Below, one piece after another: positions 1 through 8,406 of a DNA stretch of 29,977 nucleotides. Origin of the DNA: JANNXY01 sp964472605 (lineage in GTDB: Bacteria; Patescibacteriota; Minisyncoccia; Phycocordibacterales; CAIZIN01); NCBI GenBank assembly GCA_964472605.1, contig CAYYLG010000004.1:1-29977 (forward strand), in the 5' to 3' direction. Under the pieces are notes generated by a model. The model searched no databases. It was not told the origin of the DNA and saw only the letters and a list, made by a program, of their open reading frames with translations. The stretch's first letter is position 1; the number at the start of each line of letters is the position of its first letter. The position numbers were made by a program, and so were the translations under genes.

Positions 1-795
1 GATTTTTTGAAATGCCCGAGACTTTATTATCTGCATAATATGTATAAAAACCCGAAAACCGGGAGGAAGATTAATATAACGTCACCTGCGCTGGCACTAG
101 GCGTTGCCGTTCATGAAGTTCTGGAACCGCTAGCTTGGATAAAGACGGAGGATAGATTCAAACAAGATTTCAAAAAACTTTTTGAAGAAGCATGGAAACC
201 GGTATCAGGAAAATTGGGAGGGTTTAAAACTGAAGAGAAGGAAATTGAGACAAAAAATCGTGGATGGGAAATGATACAGAGAGTTTTAGAAAATCCAGGA
301 CCGCTTAGTAATCCCGCACTACGAATGGTGAAAGATAAAAAAGATTTACCTTATTTTTTCCTTATGCCAGAAGAAAATATTATCCTTTGTGGCAAGATTG
401 ATTGGCTTGAATATTTGCCCGAAACAGATAGTTTGCATATTTTGGATTTCAAAACCGGCAGAAGTGAAGAGAAAGAGGATTCACTTCAATTACCAATTTA
501 TTTATTGCTTCTTAAAAATTTAAAAAGCCGTCCTGTGTCTAAGGCTAGTTATTGGTATATTGATCGTGACAATGAACCAAAGGAGAAACCTTTACCGAGT
601 GTTGATGAATCATTTAAGAAACTGTGTGAGATTGGACTTCAGGTGAAAAAGGCTCGCAAAGCTCCAGAGAGTGAAGGGCTTCTCAAATGCCCACATGGTG
701 GCTGTAGGGAATGTGAACCATTTGAAAAGATTCTGCGTGGCGAAGCTGAATATGTGGGAGTGGGTAACTATAATCAAGAGCTTTACATTTTGTAA
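1..795 (+). CDS. PD-(D/E)XK nuclease, Cas4/RecB-like, 5'-truncated by window edge
   Basis: The reading frame is open from base 1 to a TAA at 793-795. A TTG at 7 could start it, but the upstream codons (D-F-L before K-C-P-R-L-Y-Y) belong to the usual family start, so the gene most likely begins outside the window. The nuclease core is visible: GKIDW supplies the acidic residue, HILDFKTG is the D-x-K motif, and QLPIYLLLL matches the Q-x3-Y helix. One cysteine near the N-terminus (KCPRLYYL) and three near the C-terminus (CPHGGCREC) match the 4Fe-4S arrangement of Cas4, AddB and related exonucleases. The likely role is DNA end processing in recombination or repair. No cas genes are present, so a CRISPR role has no support. 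The helicase at 11855-14746 carries a similar C-terminal domain. Confidence 0.85.
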   Translation, partial: DFLKCPRLYYLHNMYKNPKTGRKINITSPALALGVAVHEVLEPLAWIKTEDRFKQDFKKLFEEAWKPVSGKLGGFKTEEKEIETKNRGWEMIQRVLENPGPLSNPALRMVKDKKDLPYFFLMPEENIILCGKIDWLEYLPETDSLHILDFKTGRSEEKEDSLQLPIYLLLLKNLKSRPVSKASYWYIDRDNEPKEKPLPSVDESFKKLCEIGLQVKKARKAPESEGLLKCPHGGCRECEPFEKILRGEAEYVGVGNYNQELYIL

Positions 796-818
796 TTTTG
801 GCATTAGTCTGATCGGAG

Positions 819-1223
819 ATGCATGCTAAACATTCTATAGTTGTTTCAGTTGATTTAGAACATATCGATGAACTCGGACATGTTAATTTCCTAGAACTTC
901 AAAGATTGGTTTTTGTTGCACATCGGCAGATTATGCGAAAGTTTGGGGTGGATATAAATACCCTTAAGGAGCAAGATTTTTGTCTAATGATGCTTGTGGT
1001 TGAGAAAGTTGAATTTCATCGTGAATTAAAACTTGGAGATATTCTAGACATTAAATTTGTCATCAATCGAACCAGGCCAATGGTTTTGAAGTTTGAAGTT
1101 CAGGTATTTTCGTCAGACTTGCTTTCTGCTTCATTGTCCTATGAAATGGTAACAGCAAAATTTTCTACAAAAAGACCGATAGCAGTTCACAAAACCCCAG
1201 TTAAAGTCTTGATTGAAGCGTAA
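819..1223 (+). CDS. Hotdog-fold acyl-CoA thioesterase (4HBT family)
   Basis: This 134-residue protein has the length and layout of single-domain YbgC/FadM-type thioesterases. Near the N-terminus the segment DLEHIDELGHVNFLE matches the 4HBT signature (D-x-D-x2-GHVN-x2-Y/E) that holds the catalytic acidic residue and starts the long hotdog helix. The remainder alternates in beta-strand fashion. Such enzymes hydrolyse acyl-CoA or acyl-carrier thioesters; the substrate cannot be read from the sequence. A GGAG lies directly against the ATG, too close to be a ribosome binding site, whereas a TAGTCT hexamer 8 nt upstream (805-810) fits a -10 element for a leaderless transcript. It sits 23 nt after the nuclease gene and ends 20 nt before the rpoB promoter. 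Confidence 0.8.
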   Translation: MHAKHSIVVSVDLEHIDELGHVNFLELQRLVFVAHRQIMRKFGVDINTLKEQDFCLMMLVVEKVEFHRELKLGDILDIKFVINRTRPMVLKFEVQVFSSDLLSASLSYEMVTAKFSTKRPIAVHKTPVKVLIEA

Positions 1224-1243
1224 TAACTGGTTTTTTATATAAT

Positions 1244-1271
1244 TTGACACCCCATAAAACCCGTGTATAAT
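1244..1271 (+). promoter_or_regulatory. Consensus sigma-70 promoter of the rpoB operon
   Basis: TTGACA at 1244-1249 and TATAAT at 1266-1271 are both perfect matches to the consensus, with a 16-nt spacer. Transcription should start at about 1277-1279. This is the strongest promoter by eye in the window and fits the need for high RNA polymerase expression. Confidence 0.85.
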
Positions 1272-1276
1272 AGCTC

Positions 1277-1327
1277 ATGATTGTGACTCGAATGAGTTCC
1301 GCTGGCAAAGGAACAATCGCCTATTAA
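1277..1327 (+). CDS. Possible leaderless 16-codon upstream ORF in the rpoB leader
   Basis: An ATG at 1277 lies five bases after the -10 box, so the predicted transcript would begin on or next to it. The frame reads MIVTRMSSAGKGTIAY and stops at TAA 1325-1327. It has no recognisable homology and could be chance. Its position, together with the many other genes here with near-zero leaders, makes a leaderless leader peptide plausible. The same bases can fold (see the leader entry), so translation could compete with folding. Confidence 0.3.
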   Translation: MIVTRMSSAGKGTIAY

Positions 1328-1460
1328 CAACCTCCGTTTCAATAAGAAAAATCACCCGATGATGCATCACGCGGGAGTATTTATAAATTTATAGAAGGAG
1401 AAACCCTTACCACATAAGTGGTCGGGGTATTTTGTGCGTTTATTAAGAAGGAAAGAAATT
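1278..1460 (+). promoter_or_regulatory. Structured 5' leader of rpoB
   Basis: About 183 nt separate the predicted transcription start from the rpoB ATG. The first part can fold as a three-way junction: GATTGT at 1279 pairs with ACAATC near 1312, enclosing the hairpins ACTC-GAAT-GAGT and TCC/GGA. Further on, CCCG and CGGG flank the palindrome TGATGCATCA. A third hairpin, ACCAC-ATAA-GTGGT with flanking CCC/GGGG, lies at about 1403-1427 and is followed by TATTTTG. A purine run AGAAGGAG at 1393-1400 resembles a Shine-Dalgarno sequence but has no start codon at normal distance. The functional ribosome binding site is AAGAAGGA at 1445-1452. No known leader class was recognised. Confidence 0.55.
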
Positions 1461-4400
1461 ATGCAAAAAACGAAAAAGTATTTCGGGAAGTTTAAGAAGC
1501 CATGGATCGAGATCCCAAACCTTGTAGAAGGTCAGGTTGAATCATTCAAGCTACTTAAATCGATTGGTATCGGTGAAGTATTCAAGGAGTTTGGTGGAAT
1601 CAAAGATTTTTCAAACAAAAAGTTTGAACTTACTTTCACTGACTACAAACTTGAAGAACCTAAGTATGATGAGCAATATGCCAAGGAGAACAAGCTTTCA
1701 TTTGAAGCTCCTCTTAAGGTAATGGTTCGTTTGGAAAACAAGATTATGAAAACTTCTAAGGAACAGGAGATTTTCATGGCTGATTTCCCACTAATGACAT
1801 CAAACGGTACTTTCATTATAAACGGTATCGAGCGCGTGATCGTTCCACAGCTTGCTAGATCATTTGGTATTTTCTTTACTGAAAACGAAATTCGTGGAAA
1901 GCGTTACTTTGGTGCCAAGATAATTCCTTCTCGCGGTGCTTGGGTTGAAATTGAGACTGAGGCAGAAGATGCACTATATGTTCGTATCGATAAAAACAGA
2001 AAGTTTCCTATCACAACTCTACTCCGCGTGATGGGTGCTCCAACTGATACAGATATCCTTGCTCTTGGTGCTGGTAATCCAGAACTAAAGCATGCTCTCG
2101 AAGTTACTTTGGCTAAGGATCATGTAAAGACTCAAGATGAGGCTTACATTGAAATCTACAAGCGTCTTCGTGATGGAGATCTTGCTACAGTAGACAATGC
2201 TCGCGATTTCGTTAAAACTATTTTCGATCCAGAACGTTATGACCTTCACAGAGTTGGTCGTTTCCGTTTCAACAAGCGTTTCGGTAAATCTCTAGAAGAA
2301 AAAGCACTTGCCCAGCGTACTGTTTCTCTAGATGATTTGGTTACGACTTTAGCTCATGCGGTATCTCTAAACCACAATCCTGATGCTACAGCTGACGATA
2401 TTGATCATATGGGATCAAGACGTGTTAGGTTCGTTGGAGAAATGCTTCAACAGAAAGTTCGTGTTGGTATGACACAAATGAAGAGAAACATTCAGAACAG
2501 AATGTCTACAATTGATACAGATGCAACACTTCCAGTTCAATTCATTTCGCCTCGTCCACTACAGGCTCGTATCAAGGAATTCTTTACTACAAACCAGCTT
2601 TCACAGTTCATGCAACAAGTGAACTCTCTAGAAGAGCTTGAGCACATGAGAACTATCTCAGCACTTGGTCCTGGAGGTTTGTCACGTGAACGTGCAGGTT
2701 TCGAAGTCCGTGACGTACACCCATCTCATTACGGAAGAGTTTGTCCGATCCATACACCAGAAGGTCAAAACATCGGTCTTATTCTTCGTCTTGCAACATA
2801 TGCCAAGGTAAATGAATTCGGCATGATTGAGACTCCTTATGTGAAAGTAAAGAATGGAAAGATCACAGGTGAGATTCAATATTTCAATGCACTAGAAGAA
2901 GAAGAGTTCAACATTGCTCACGCTGCGATAAACTATGATGACAAAGGTAAGATTACAGATGCAGAAGTTGAAGTAAGACAGAACGGCAAGCCAGGACTTG
3001 TTAAACCAGAAGAAGTTCATCTTATGGACGTGGCGACAAATCAACCATTCGCTATCACAACTTCTATGATTCCGTTCCTAAACCACGACGATGCTAACCG
3101 TGCGCTCATGGGATCAAACATGCAGAAGCAGGCGGTGCCTTGTATTATTCCTGAAGCTCCGCTAGTTGCGACTGGTATCGAGGAGAAAGCTATCGAGGAC
3201 ACATCTCGTGTTATTAAGTCAAATGTAGAAGGAACTGTTACTGCGGTTGATGCTAAGAAAGTTGTTGTTAAAGACTCTAAAGGTAAGGAACATGTTTCAA
3301 AACTTGTTGAATTTTCTAGAACAAACGGATTTACCGCATTCCACCAGCGTCCAGCAGTAAACTTGGGAGACAAGATTAAGAAAGGTGATTTACTTGCTGA
3401 TACATCTGTATCTGACTCAGGTCAGATGGCACTTGGTCAAAACATGCTTGTAGCATTCATGACTTGGTCTGGATCAAACTATGAAGATGCGATCATTCTT
3501 TCAGAGAGACTTGTAAAGGAAAGTAAATTTACTTCAATTCATCTAGATGAGTTCGTAGTAAATGTTCGTGATACTAAACTTGGACCTGAAGTTACAACTT
3601 GTGATATTCCAAACGTTGGCGAAATCAGACTAAAGAATTTGGATGAGGATGGTGTAATACGCATCGGTGCAGAAGTTCGTCCTGGAGATATTCTAGTTGG
3701 TAAAGTTACACCAAAAGGTGAGACACAACTTACTCCAGAAGAAAGACTACTTCGCTCTATTTTCGGTGAGAAAGCAAAGGATGTTAAGGATACTTCAAAG
3801 CGTGTTGATTCTGGAAACAGAGGACGTGTTGTTGGAGTGAAAATCTTCTCTCGTGAAAAGGGAGACAAGCTTGAATCAGGAATTATCAAGAGAATCCATA
3901 TCGAGATCGCTCAGCTTAGAAATATTTCAGTTGGAGACAAGCTAGCTGGTCGTCACGGAAACAAAGGTGTTATCTCAAAGATTCTTCCAGTTGAAGACAT
4001 GCCATATATGGCAGACGGAACTCCGGTAGATGTGATCCTTACACCACTTGGTGTACCATCACGTATGAACCTAGGTCAGATCCTCGAGCTTCACATGGGT
4101 ATGGCTGCTTCAAAGTTAAACTATCAAGCAATCGTTCCTCCATTCTCAGGTGCGACAGATGCCGAGATTAAGGAAGAATTGAAGAAGGCTGGTGTGCCAG
4201 AAGATGGTAAATTCCAACTATTTGATGGAAGAAACGGAGAACCATTCCAGCAAAAGACCGCTGTCGGATATATGTACATCTTGAAACTGCATCACATGGT
4301 GGAAGACAAGATACATATGCGTTCTATCGGTCCTTACTCTCTTATCACTCAGCAGCCACTTGGAGGAAAGGCGCAAAACGGAGGACAGAGATTTGGAGAA

Positions 4401-4667
4401 ATGGAGGTATGGGCACTCCTCGGCCACGGTGCAGCTTACACACTTCGTGAAATGCTTACATACAAGTCAGACGACATTGTAGGAAGAAGTGAAGCATTCG
4501 ATTCGATCGTTAAAGGCGAGAGAATAGAAGCTCCAAATGTTCCTGCTTCATTCCATGTTGTGCTAAATACACTTAGAGGATTGGGGCTTGATGTGGATCT
4601 TAAAAAGGGAGACCAAATAGTCGAAAGGTCTAGAAAGAAGAAGGAGAATAACGGTAATGATTATTAA
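1461..4667 (+). CDS. rpoB: DNA-directed RNA polymerase subunit beta
   Basis: The 1068-residue beta subunit forms the catalytic core of RNA polymerase with beta prime. Clear signatures in order: the rifampicin-pocket region (QLSQFM at residue 379 through ISALGPGGLSRERAGF), HYGRVCPIHTPEGQNIGLI, MTWSGSNYEDAIILSERL, the active-site region GDKLAGRHGNKGVIS, and the C-terminal GGKAQNGGQRFGEMEVWAL. It is shorter than the 1342-residue E. coli protein, as usual for lineages without the large lineage-specific insertions. The frame extends to a GTG at 1434, but the ATG at 1461 has AAGAAGGA eight bases upstream and gives the expected N-terminus. At the rifampicin pocket, E. coli positions D516, N518, S522 and R529 are Q, V, E and T here, while H526 and S531 are kept. 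It is followed 26 nt later by rpoC. Confidence 0.98.
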   Translation: MQKTKKYFGKFKKPWIEIPNLVEGQVESFKLLKSIGIGEVFKEFGGIKDFSNKKFELTFTDYKLEEPKYDEQYAKENKLSFEAPLKVMVRLENKIMKTSKEQEIFMADFPLMTSNGTFIINGIERVIVPQLARSFGIFFTENEIRGKRYFGAKIIPSRGAWVEIETEAEDALYVRIDKNRKFPITTLLRVMGAPTDTDILALGAGNPELKHALEVTLAKDHVKTQDEAYIEIYKRLRDGDLATVDNARDFVKTIFDPERYDLHRVGRFRFNKRFGKSLEEKALAQRTVSLDDLVTTLAHAVSLNHNPDATADDIDHMGSRRVRFVGEMLQQKVRVGMTQMKRNIQNRMSTIDTDATLPVQFISPRPLQARIKEFFTTNQLSQFMQQVNSLEELEHMRTISALGPGGLSRERAGFEVRDVHPSHYGRVCPIHTPEGQNIGLILRLATYAKVNEFGMIETPYVKVKNGKITGEIQYFNALEEEEFNIAHAAINYDDKGKITDAEVEVRQNGKPGLVKPEEVHLMDVATNQPFAITTSMIPFLNHDDANRALMGSNMQKQAVPCIIPEAPLVATGIEEKAIEDTSRVIKSNVEGTVTAVDAKKVVVKDSKGKEHVSKLVEFSRTNGFTAFHQRPAVNLGDKIKKGDLLADTSVSDSGQMALGQNMLVAFMTWSGSNYEDAIILSERLVKESKFTSIHLDEFVVNVRDTKLGPEVTTCDIPNVGEIRLKNLDEDGVIRIGAEVRPGDILVGKVTPKGETQLTPEERLLRSIFGEKAKDVKDTSKRVDSGNRGRVVGVKIFSREKGDKLESGIIKRIHIEIAQLRNISVGDKLAGRHGNKGVISKILPVEDMPYMADGTPVDVILTPLGVPSRMNLGQILELHMGMAASKLNYQAIVPPFSGATDAEIKEELKKAGVPEDGKFQLFDGRNGEPFQQKTAVGYMYILKLHHMVEDKIHMRSIGPYSLITQQPLGGKAQNGGQRFGEMEVWALLGHGAAYTLREMLTYKSDDIVGRSEAFDSIVKGERIEAPNVPASFHVVLNTLRGLGLDVDLKKGDQIVERSRKKKENNGNDY

Positions 4668-4693
4668 TCCTTAACTCTAACTAATAAAAATAT

Positions 4694-7600
4694 ATGAATT
4701 CAAAATTCAACATAAAAGACCTAAACGACTTTGATTCAATCTCACTTAAGGTTGCATCTCCTGATCGTATTAAAGAATGGTCATACGGTGAAGTTACAAA
4801 ACCAGAGACCATGAACTACAGAACACAGCGTTCTGAAAAAAATGGACTCTTTGATGAAAAAATCTTCGGTCCAGACAGAGACTATGAATGTTACTGTGGA
4901 AAATACCGCGGTATTCGTTACAAGGGAATTGTTTGTGAAAAATGTGGAGTAGAAATAACTCGCTCAATTGTTCGTCGTGAAAGAATGGGACATATTGAGC
5001 TTTCAACACCAGTTGCACACATCTGGTTCCTTAGAGCTATTCCTTCAAGAATGGCACTTATCTTAGGAATGACAGGAGGTGATTTGGAGAAAGTTACTTA
5101 CTTTGCAGGATACTTGGTTACTGCAGTTCATGAAGATGAAAGAACAAAATTCCTTTCTGATCTAGATTCTGAATACAAGTCAAAGGTTAAGTCTCTTCAA
5201 GACGACAAGACTCGTGAAGCACTAAAGGAGCTTCTCCTTACAACAAGAAAAGAAATTGAAGGTATTGCAGTAGGACAAGTTCTTGATGAAGTTCACTATC
5301 ACAAATATTCTCTAAAATACGGAACATTGTTTGAGGCAGGAATCGGTGCAGAAGCGCTTTATGATATTTGTAAAAAAATAAATCTAGAAACTCTTCATAA
5401 AGAGCTTGAAGCTTCACTAGAAAAGGCTGGTGCAGCGGATAAGGAAAAGATAAATAAGAGAATTACTCTTGTGAAATCAATGATTGCTGCGAATCTTCGC
5501 CCAGAGTGGATGTTCATTACTCGTCTCCCAGTTATTCCAGCAGGACTTCGTCCAATGGTTGCTCTTGAAGGAGGTAGACATGCTACATCAGATGTGAATG
5601 ATCTATATCGTCGTGTAATCAACCGTAACAATCGTCTAAGAAAGCTTATGGAAATTCACGCTCCAGATGTGATCCTAAGAAATGAAAAAAGAATTCTTCA
5701 GGAAGCGGTGGATGCGCTTATCGATAACTCAATGCGTTCAGGTGGAGCAGCTACAGCAGGAGCAAATCCACTACAGCGTCGCCCTCTAAAGTCTCTTGCA
5801 GATAACCTAAAGGGTAAGAGAGGACTATTCCGTGGAAACCTTCTAGGTAAGCGTGTTGACTACTCAGGACGTTCAGTAATCGTAGTAGGTCCTACACTAA
5901 GCTTGGATGAATGTGGATTACCAAAACAAATGGCTCTTGAACTTTTCAAACCATTTGTTATCTCAGGACTACTTAAGAGAGAATTGGCATTCAACATCCG
6001 TGGAGCAACAAGACTTATCGAAGATGAGACTCCAGAAGTTTGGGAAATTCTAGAAGAAGTGATCAAAGGTAAATACGTTCTTCTAAACCGTGCTCCAACA
6101 CTTCACAGACTTGGTATTCAAGCTTTCAGACCAAAACTTATTGAAGGAAATGCGGTTCATGTTCACCCACTAGTATGTACAGCCTTCAACGCGGACTTCG
6201 ACGGAGACCAAATGGCGGTTCATGTACCACTTTCAGAAGAAGCACAAATGGAAGCTCGTGAGATCATGGCCTCAGACAAAAACATTTTGAAGCCAGGTTC
6301 AGGAGATCTAACAGTAGTTGCTAAGCTTCTTGATATCGTACTCGGATGTTATTGGATGACAAAGGAACTTCCAGGAGAATTAGGAGAAAAGAAAATGTTC
6401 TCATCTCCAAACGAAGCTATTACAGCTTGGGATTTCAAAGTTGTAAGTGCTCGCGCAAAGATTTATGTTCTTGGTGGTCCTGAAGATAAATTTAGTGAAA
6501 TGAGAGATAAGGCATTTGAGACAACAGTAGGAAGACTACTTTTCAATGCTGTACTTCCATCTGACTATCCATACATCAATGCTGAAATGGATAAGAAGCG
6601 CATGAGTGCACTTGTAGATGATCTTGTAAATCGTTATGGAGTAAATCGTGTTGCAGAAATTCTAGATAGAATTAAACATTTCGGGTTTACTTATGCGACA
6701 TACGCAGGTATTACATGGGGTATCGATGATGTACGTGATCCAAAGGAAAAGCAAGAAATAATCGAATCAGCAAAGAAGGAGGCTAGTGCGGTTCATGAAC
6801 AATATAACGAAGGTCTTCTTTCAGATGACGAGAGGTTTAGGAAGACAATTGAAATCTGGCAGGATGCTAAATCAAAGATCGAAAAGACAATGACAAAGGC
6901 ATTCGACAAGGATGGATCTGTACATGACATGGTTATCTCTGGTGCCAGAGGTTCACTTGCTCAGATTACACAGATGGCGGGTATCAAGGGTCTTATTCAG
7001 AACACGGCCGGAGAGACAATTGAATTCCCGATTCTTTCAGCCTACAAACAAGGTCTAACACCGATTGAATACTTCATTACAACTCACGGAGCACGTAAGG
7101 GTATGACGGATACTGCACTTAACACAGCTAAAGCCGGATACCTAACAAGAAAACTCTTCGATGTAGGTCAGGATGTAATCATCAGCGAAAAGGATTGTAA
7201 TACAAAGGATCATGTGGTTATTACAACTGATTCTGATTCTGGTATTGCGATTCCAATTTCAAAGAAGATTCGTGGACGTATTCTTGCTAGTGATGTTGTA
7301 GTGGATGGAAAGACACTATTTAAGAAAGGTCATCTGATGTCTAAGCATGATGCAAAGGACATTGAAGATGCTGGCGTAACTTCTGTAGAAGTTAGATCAC
7401 CTCTTACATGTAAGACAGGACAAGGTATCTGTGCAACATGTTACGGACTTGATCTTGGTAAAAACAAATTGGTTGATGTCGGCGAAGCTGTGGGAACAGT
7501 AGCGGCACAAGCGATCGGTGAACCAGGAACACAGCTTACAATGCGTACATTCCATGCCGGAGGTGTGGCGGTACAAGGTGGAGACATCACAGCCGGTCTT

Positions 7601-8377
7601 CCTCGTGTGGAAGAAATCTTCGAAAAACGTCTTCCAAAGAATCCTGCCGTAGTAACTCATGCTGCCGGTGTGATAACTGAAATCAAGGAATTAGGAAAAG
7701 AAAAATTAATCAAGATGCTTCCTGAGATAGAAGACAAGGGCAAGAAGAAGGGTCAGGAAATTGAATACTATTTCAGTGTTAAGCGTGCACCACTTGTGAA
7801 AGTTGGAGATAAGGTAGAGAAGGGACAGATAATTACTGACGGTTCTGCATCAATCGATGAACTATTCAAATACGGTGGTAAGGAGAAAGCTCAAAACTAT
7901 ATTATTTCTGAAGCAAACAGACTATATGAACTTCAGGGAGAAACAGTTTCTCGTAAACATATTGAAGTTATTGTTCGTCAAATGTTCGGTCCAGTTAAAA
8001 TCAAGTCAGCAGGAGATACACAGTTTGGTGTAGGTGAGACAGTGAACAGATCTGATCTTGAGCGCGAAAATGCTCGCATGACAGCTGCAGAGAAAGAGAT
8101 AGCTTCAGGTGAACCAACAGTACTTGGTATTACTGAGGTATCACTTTCACGAAGAAGCTTCTTGTCAGCTGCATCATTCCAGCATACAAATAGAGTACTT
8201 ATCAATGCTGCAACTAAGGGTACAAAGGAAGATCTAATCGGTCTAAAGGAAAATGTTATCATTGGTCGCCTTATCCCAGCTGGAACAGGCTTCCAAGGAA
8301 GTGAAAAACAAGCTATGGTTAAGGAGCTACAAGATAGTTTGCGCCCTACCTACACTGAAGAAGAAAAGACAGCGTAA
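4694..8377 (+). CDS. rpoC: DNA-directed RNA polymerase subunit beta prime
   Basis: At 1227 residues this is the beta prime subunit. The N-terminal zinc ribbon is intact (CYCGKYRG then CEKCG). The metal-binding loop NADFDGDQMAVH holds the catalytic magnesium aspartates. The bridge helix and trigger loop follow (THGARKGMTDTALNTAKAGY; GEPGTQLTMRTFHAGG). The second zinc site has its four cysteines, one in EKDCNT and three in CKTGQGICATC. After the trigger loop the sequence runs straight to DITAGLPRVEEIFE, so the SI3 insertion of proteobacteria is absent. The ATG at 4694 has no Shine-Dalgarno sequence; with only 26 nt after rpoB it is surely cotranscribed. Confidence 0.98.
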   Translation: MNSKFNIKDLNDFDSISLKVASPDRIKEWSYGEVTKPETMNYRTQRSEKNGLFDEKIFGPDRDYECYCGKYRGIRYKGIVCEKCGVEITRSIVRRERMGHIELSTPVAHIWFLRAIPSRMALILGMTGGDLEKVTYFAGYLVTAVHEDERTKFLSDLDSEYKSKVKSLQDDKTREALKELLLTTRKEIEGIAVGQVLDEVHYHKYSLKYGTLFEAGIGAEALYDICKKINLETLHKELEASLEKAGAADKEKINKRITLVKSMIAANLRPEWMFITRLPVIPAGLRPMVALEGGRHATSDVNDLYRRVINRNNRLRKLMEIHAPDVILRNEKRILQEAVDALIDNSMRSGGAATAGANPLQRRPLKSLADNLKGKRGLFRGNLLGKRVDYSGRSVIVVGPTLSLDECGLPKQMALELFKPFVISGLLKRELAFNIRGATRLIEDETPEVWEILEEVIKGKYVLLNRAPTLHRLGIQAFRPKLIEGNAVHVHPLVCTAFNADFDGDQMAVHVPLSEEAQMEAREIMASDKNILKPGSGDLTVVAKLLDIVLGCYWMTKELPGELGEKKMFSSPNEAITAWDFKVVSARAKIYVLGGPEDKFSEMRDKAFETTVGRLLFNAVLPSDYPYINAEMDKKRMSALVDDLVNRYGVNRVAEILDRIKHFGFTYATYAGITWGIDDVRDPKEKQEIIESAKKEASAVHEQYNEGLLSDDERFRKTIEIWQDAKSKIEKTMTKAFDKDGSVHDMVISGARGSLAQITQMAGIKGLIQNTAGETIEFPILSAYKQGLTPIEYFITTHGARKGMTDTALNTAKAGYLTRKLFDVGQDVIISEKDCNTKDHVVITTDSDSGIAIPISKKIRGRILASDVVVDGKTLFKKGHLMSKHDAKDIEDAGVTSVEVRSPLTCKTGQGICATCYGLDLGKNKLVDVGEAVGTVAAQAIGEPGTQLTMRTFHAGGVAVQGGDITAGLPRVEEIFEKRLPKNPAVVTHAAGVITEIKELGKEKLIKMLPEIEDKGKKKGQEIEYYFSVKRAPLVKVGDKVEKGQIITDGSASIDELFKYGGKEKAQNYIISEANRLYELQGETVSRKHIEVIVRQMFGPVKIKSAGDTQFGVGETVNRSDLERENARMTAAEKEIASGEPTVLGITEVSLSRRSFLSAASFQHTNRVLINAATKGTKEDLIGLKENVIIGRLIPAGTGFQGSEKQAMVKELQDSLRPTYTEEEKTA

Positions 8378-8406
8378 TCATCTTGGGTAGACTACAGTCA
8401 CAACCC

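Noticed and set aside
1434..1460. GTG start for rpoB
   Set aside because: The nine extra codons are not part of RpoB, and the ATG at 1461 has a well-placed purine-rich ribosome binding site.
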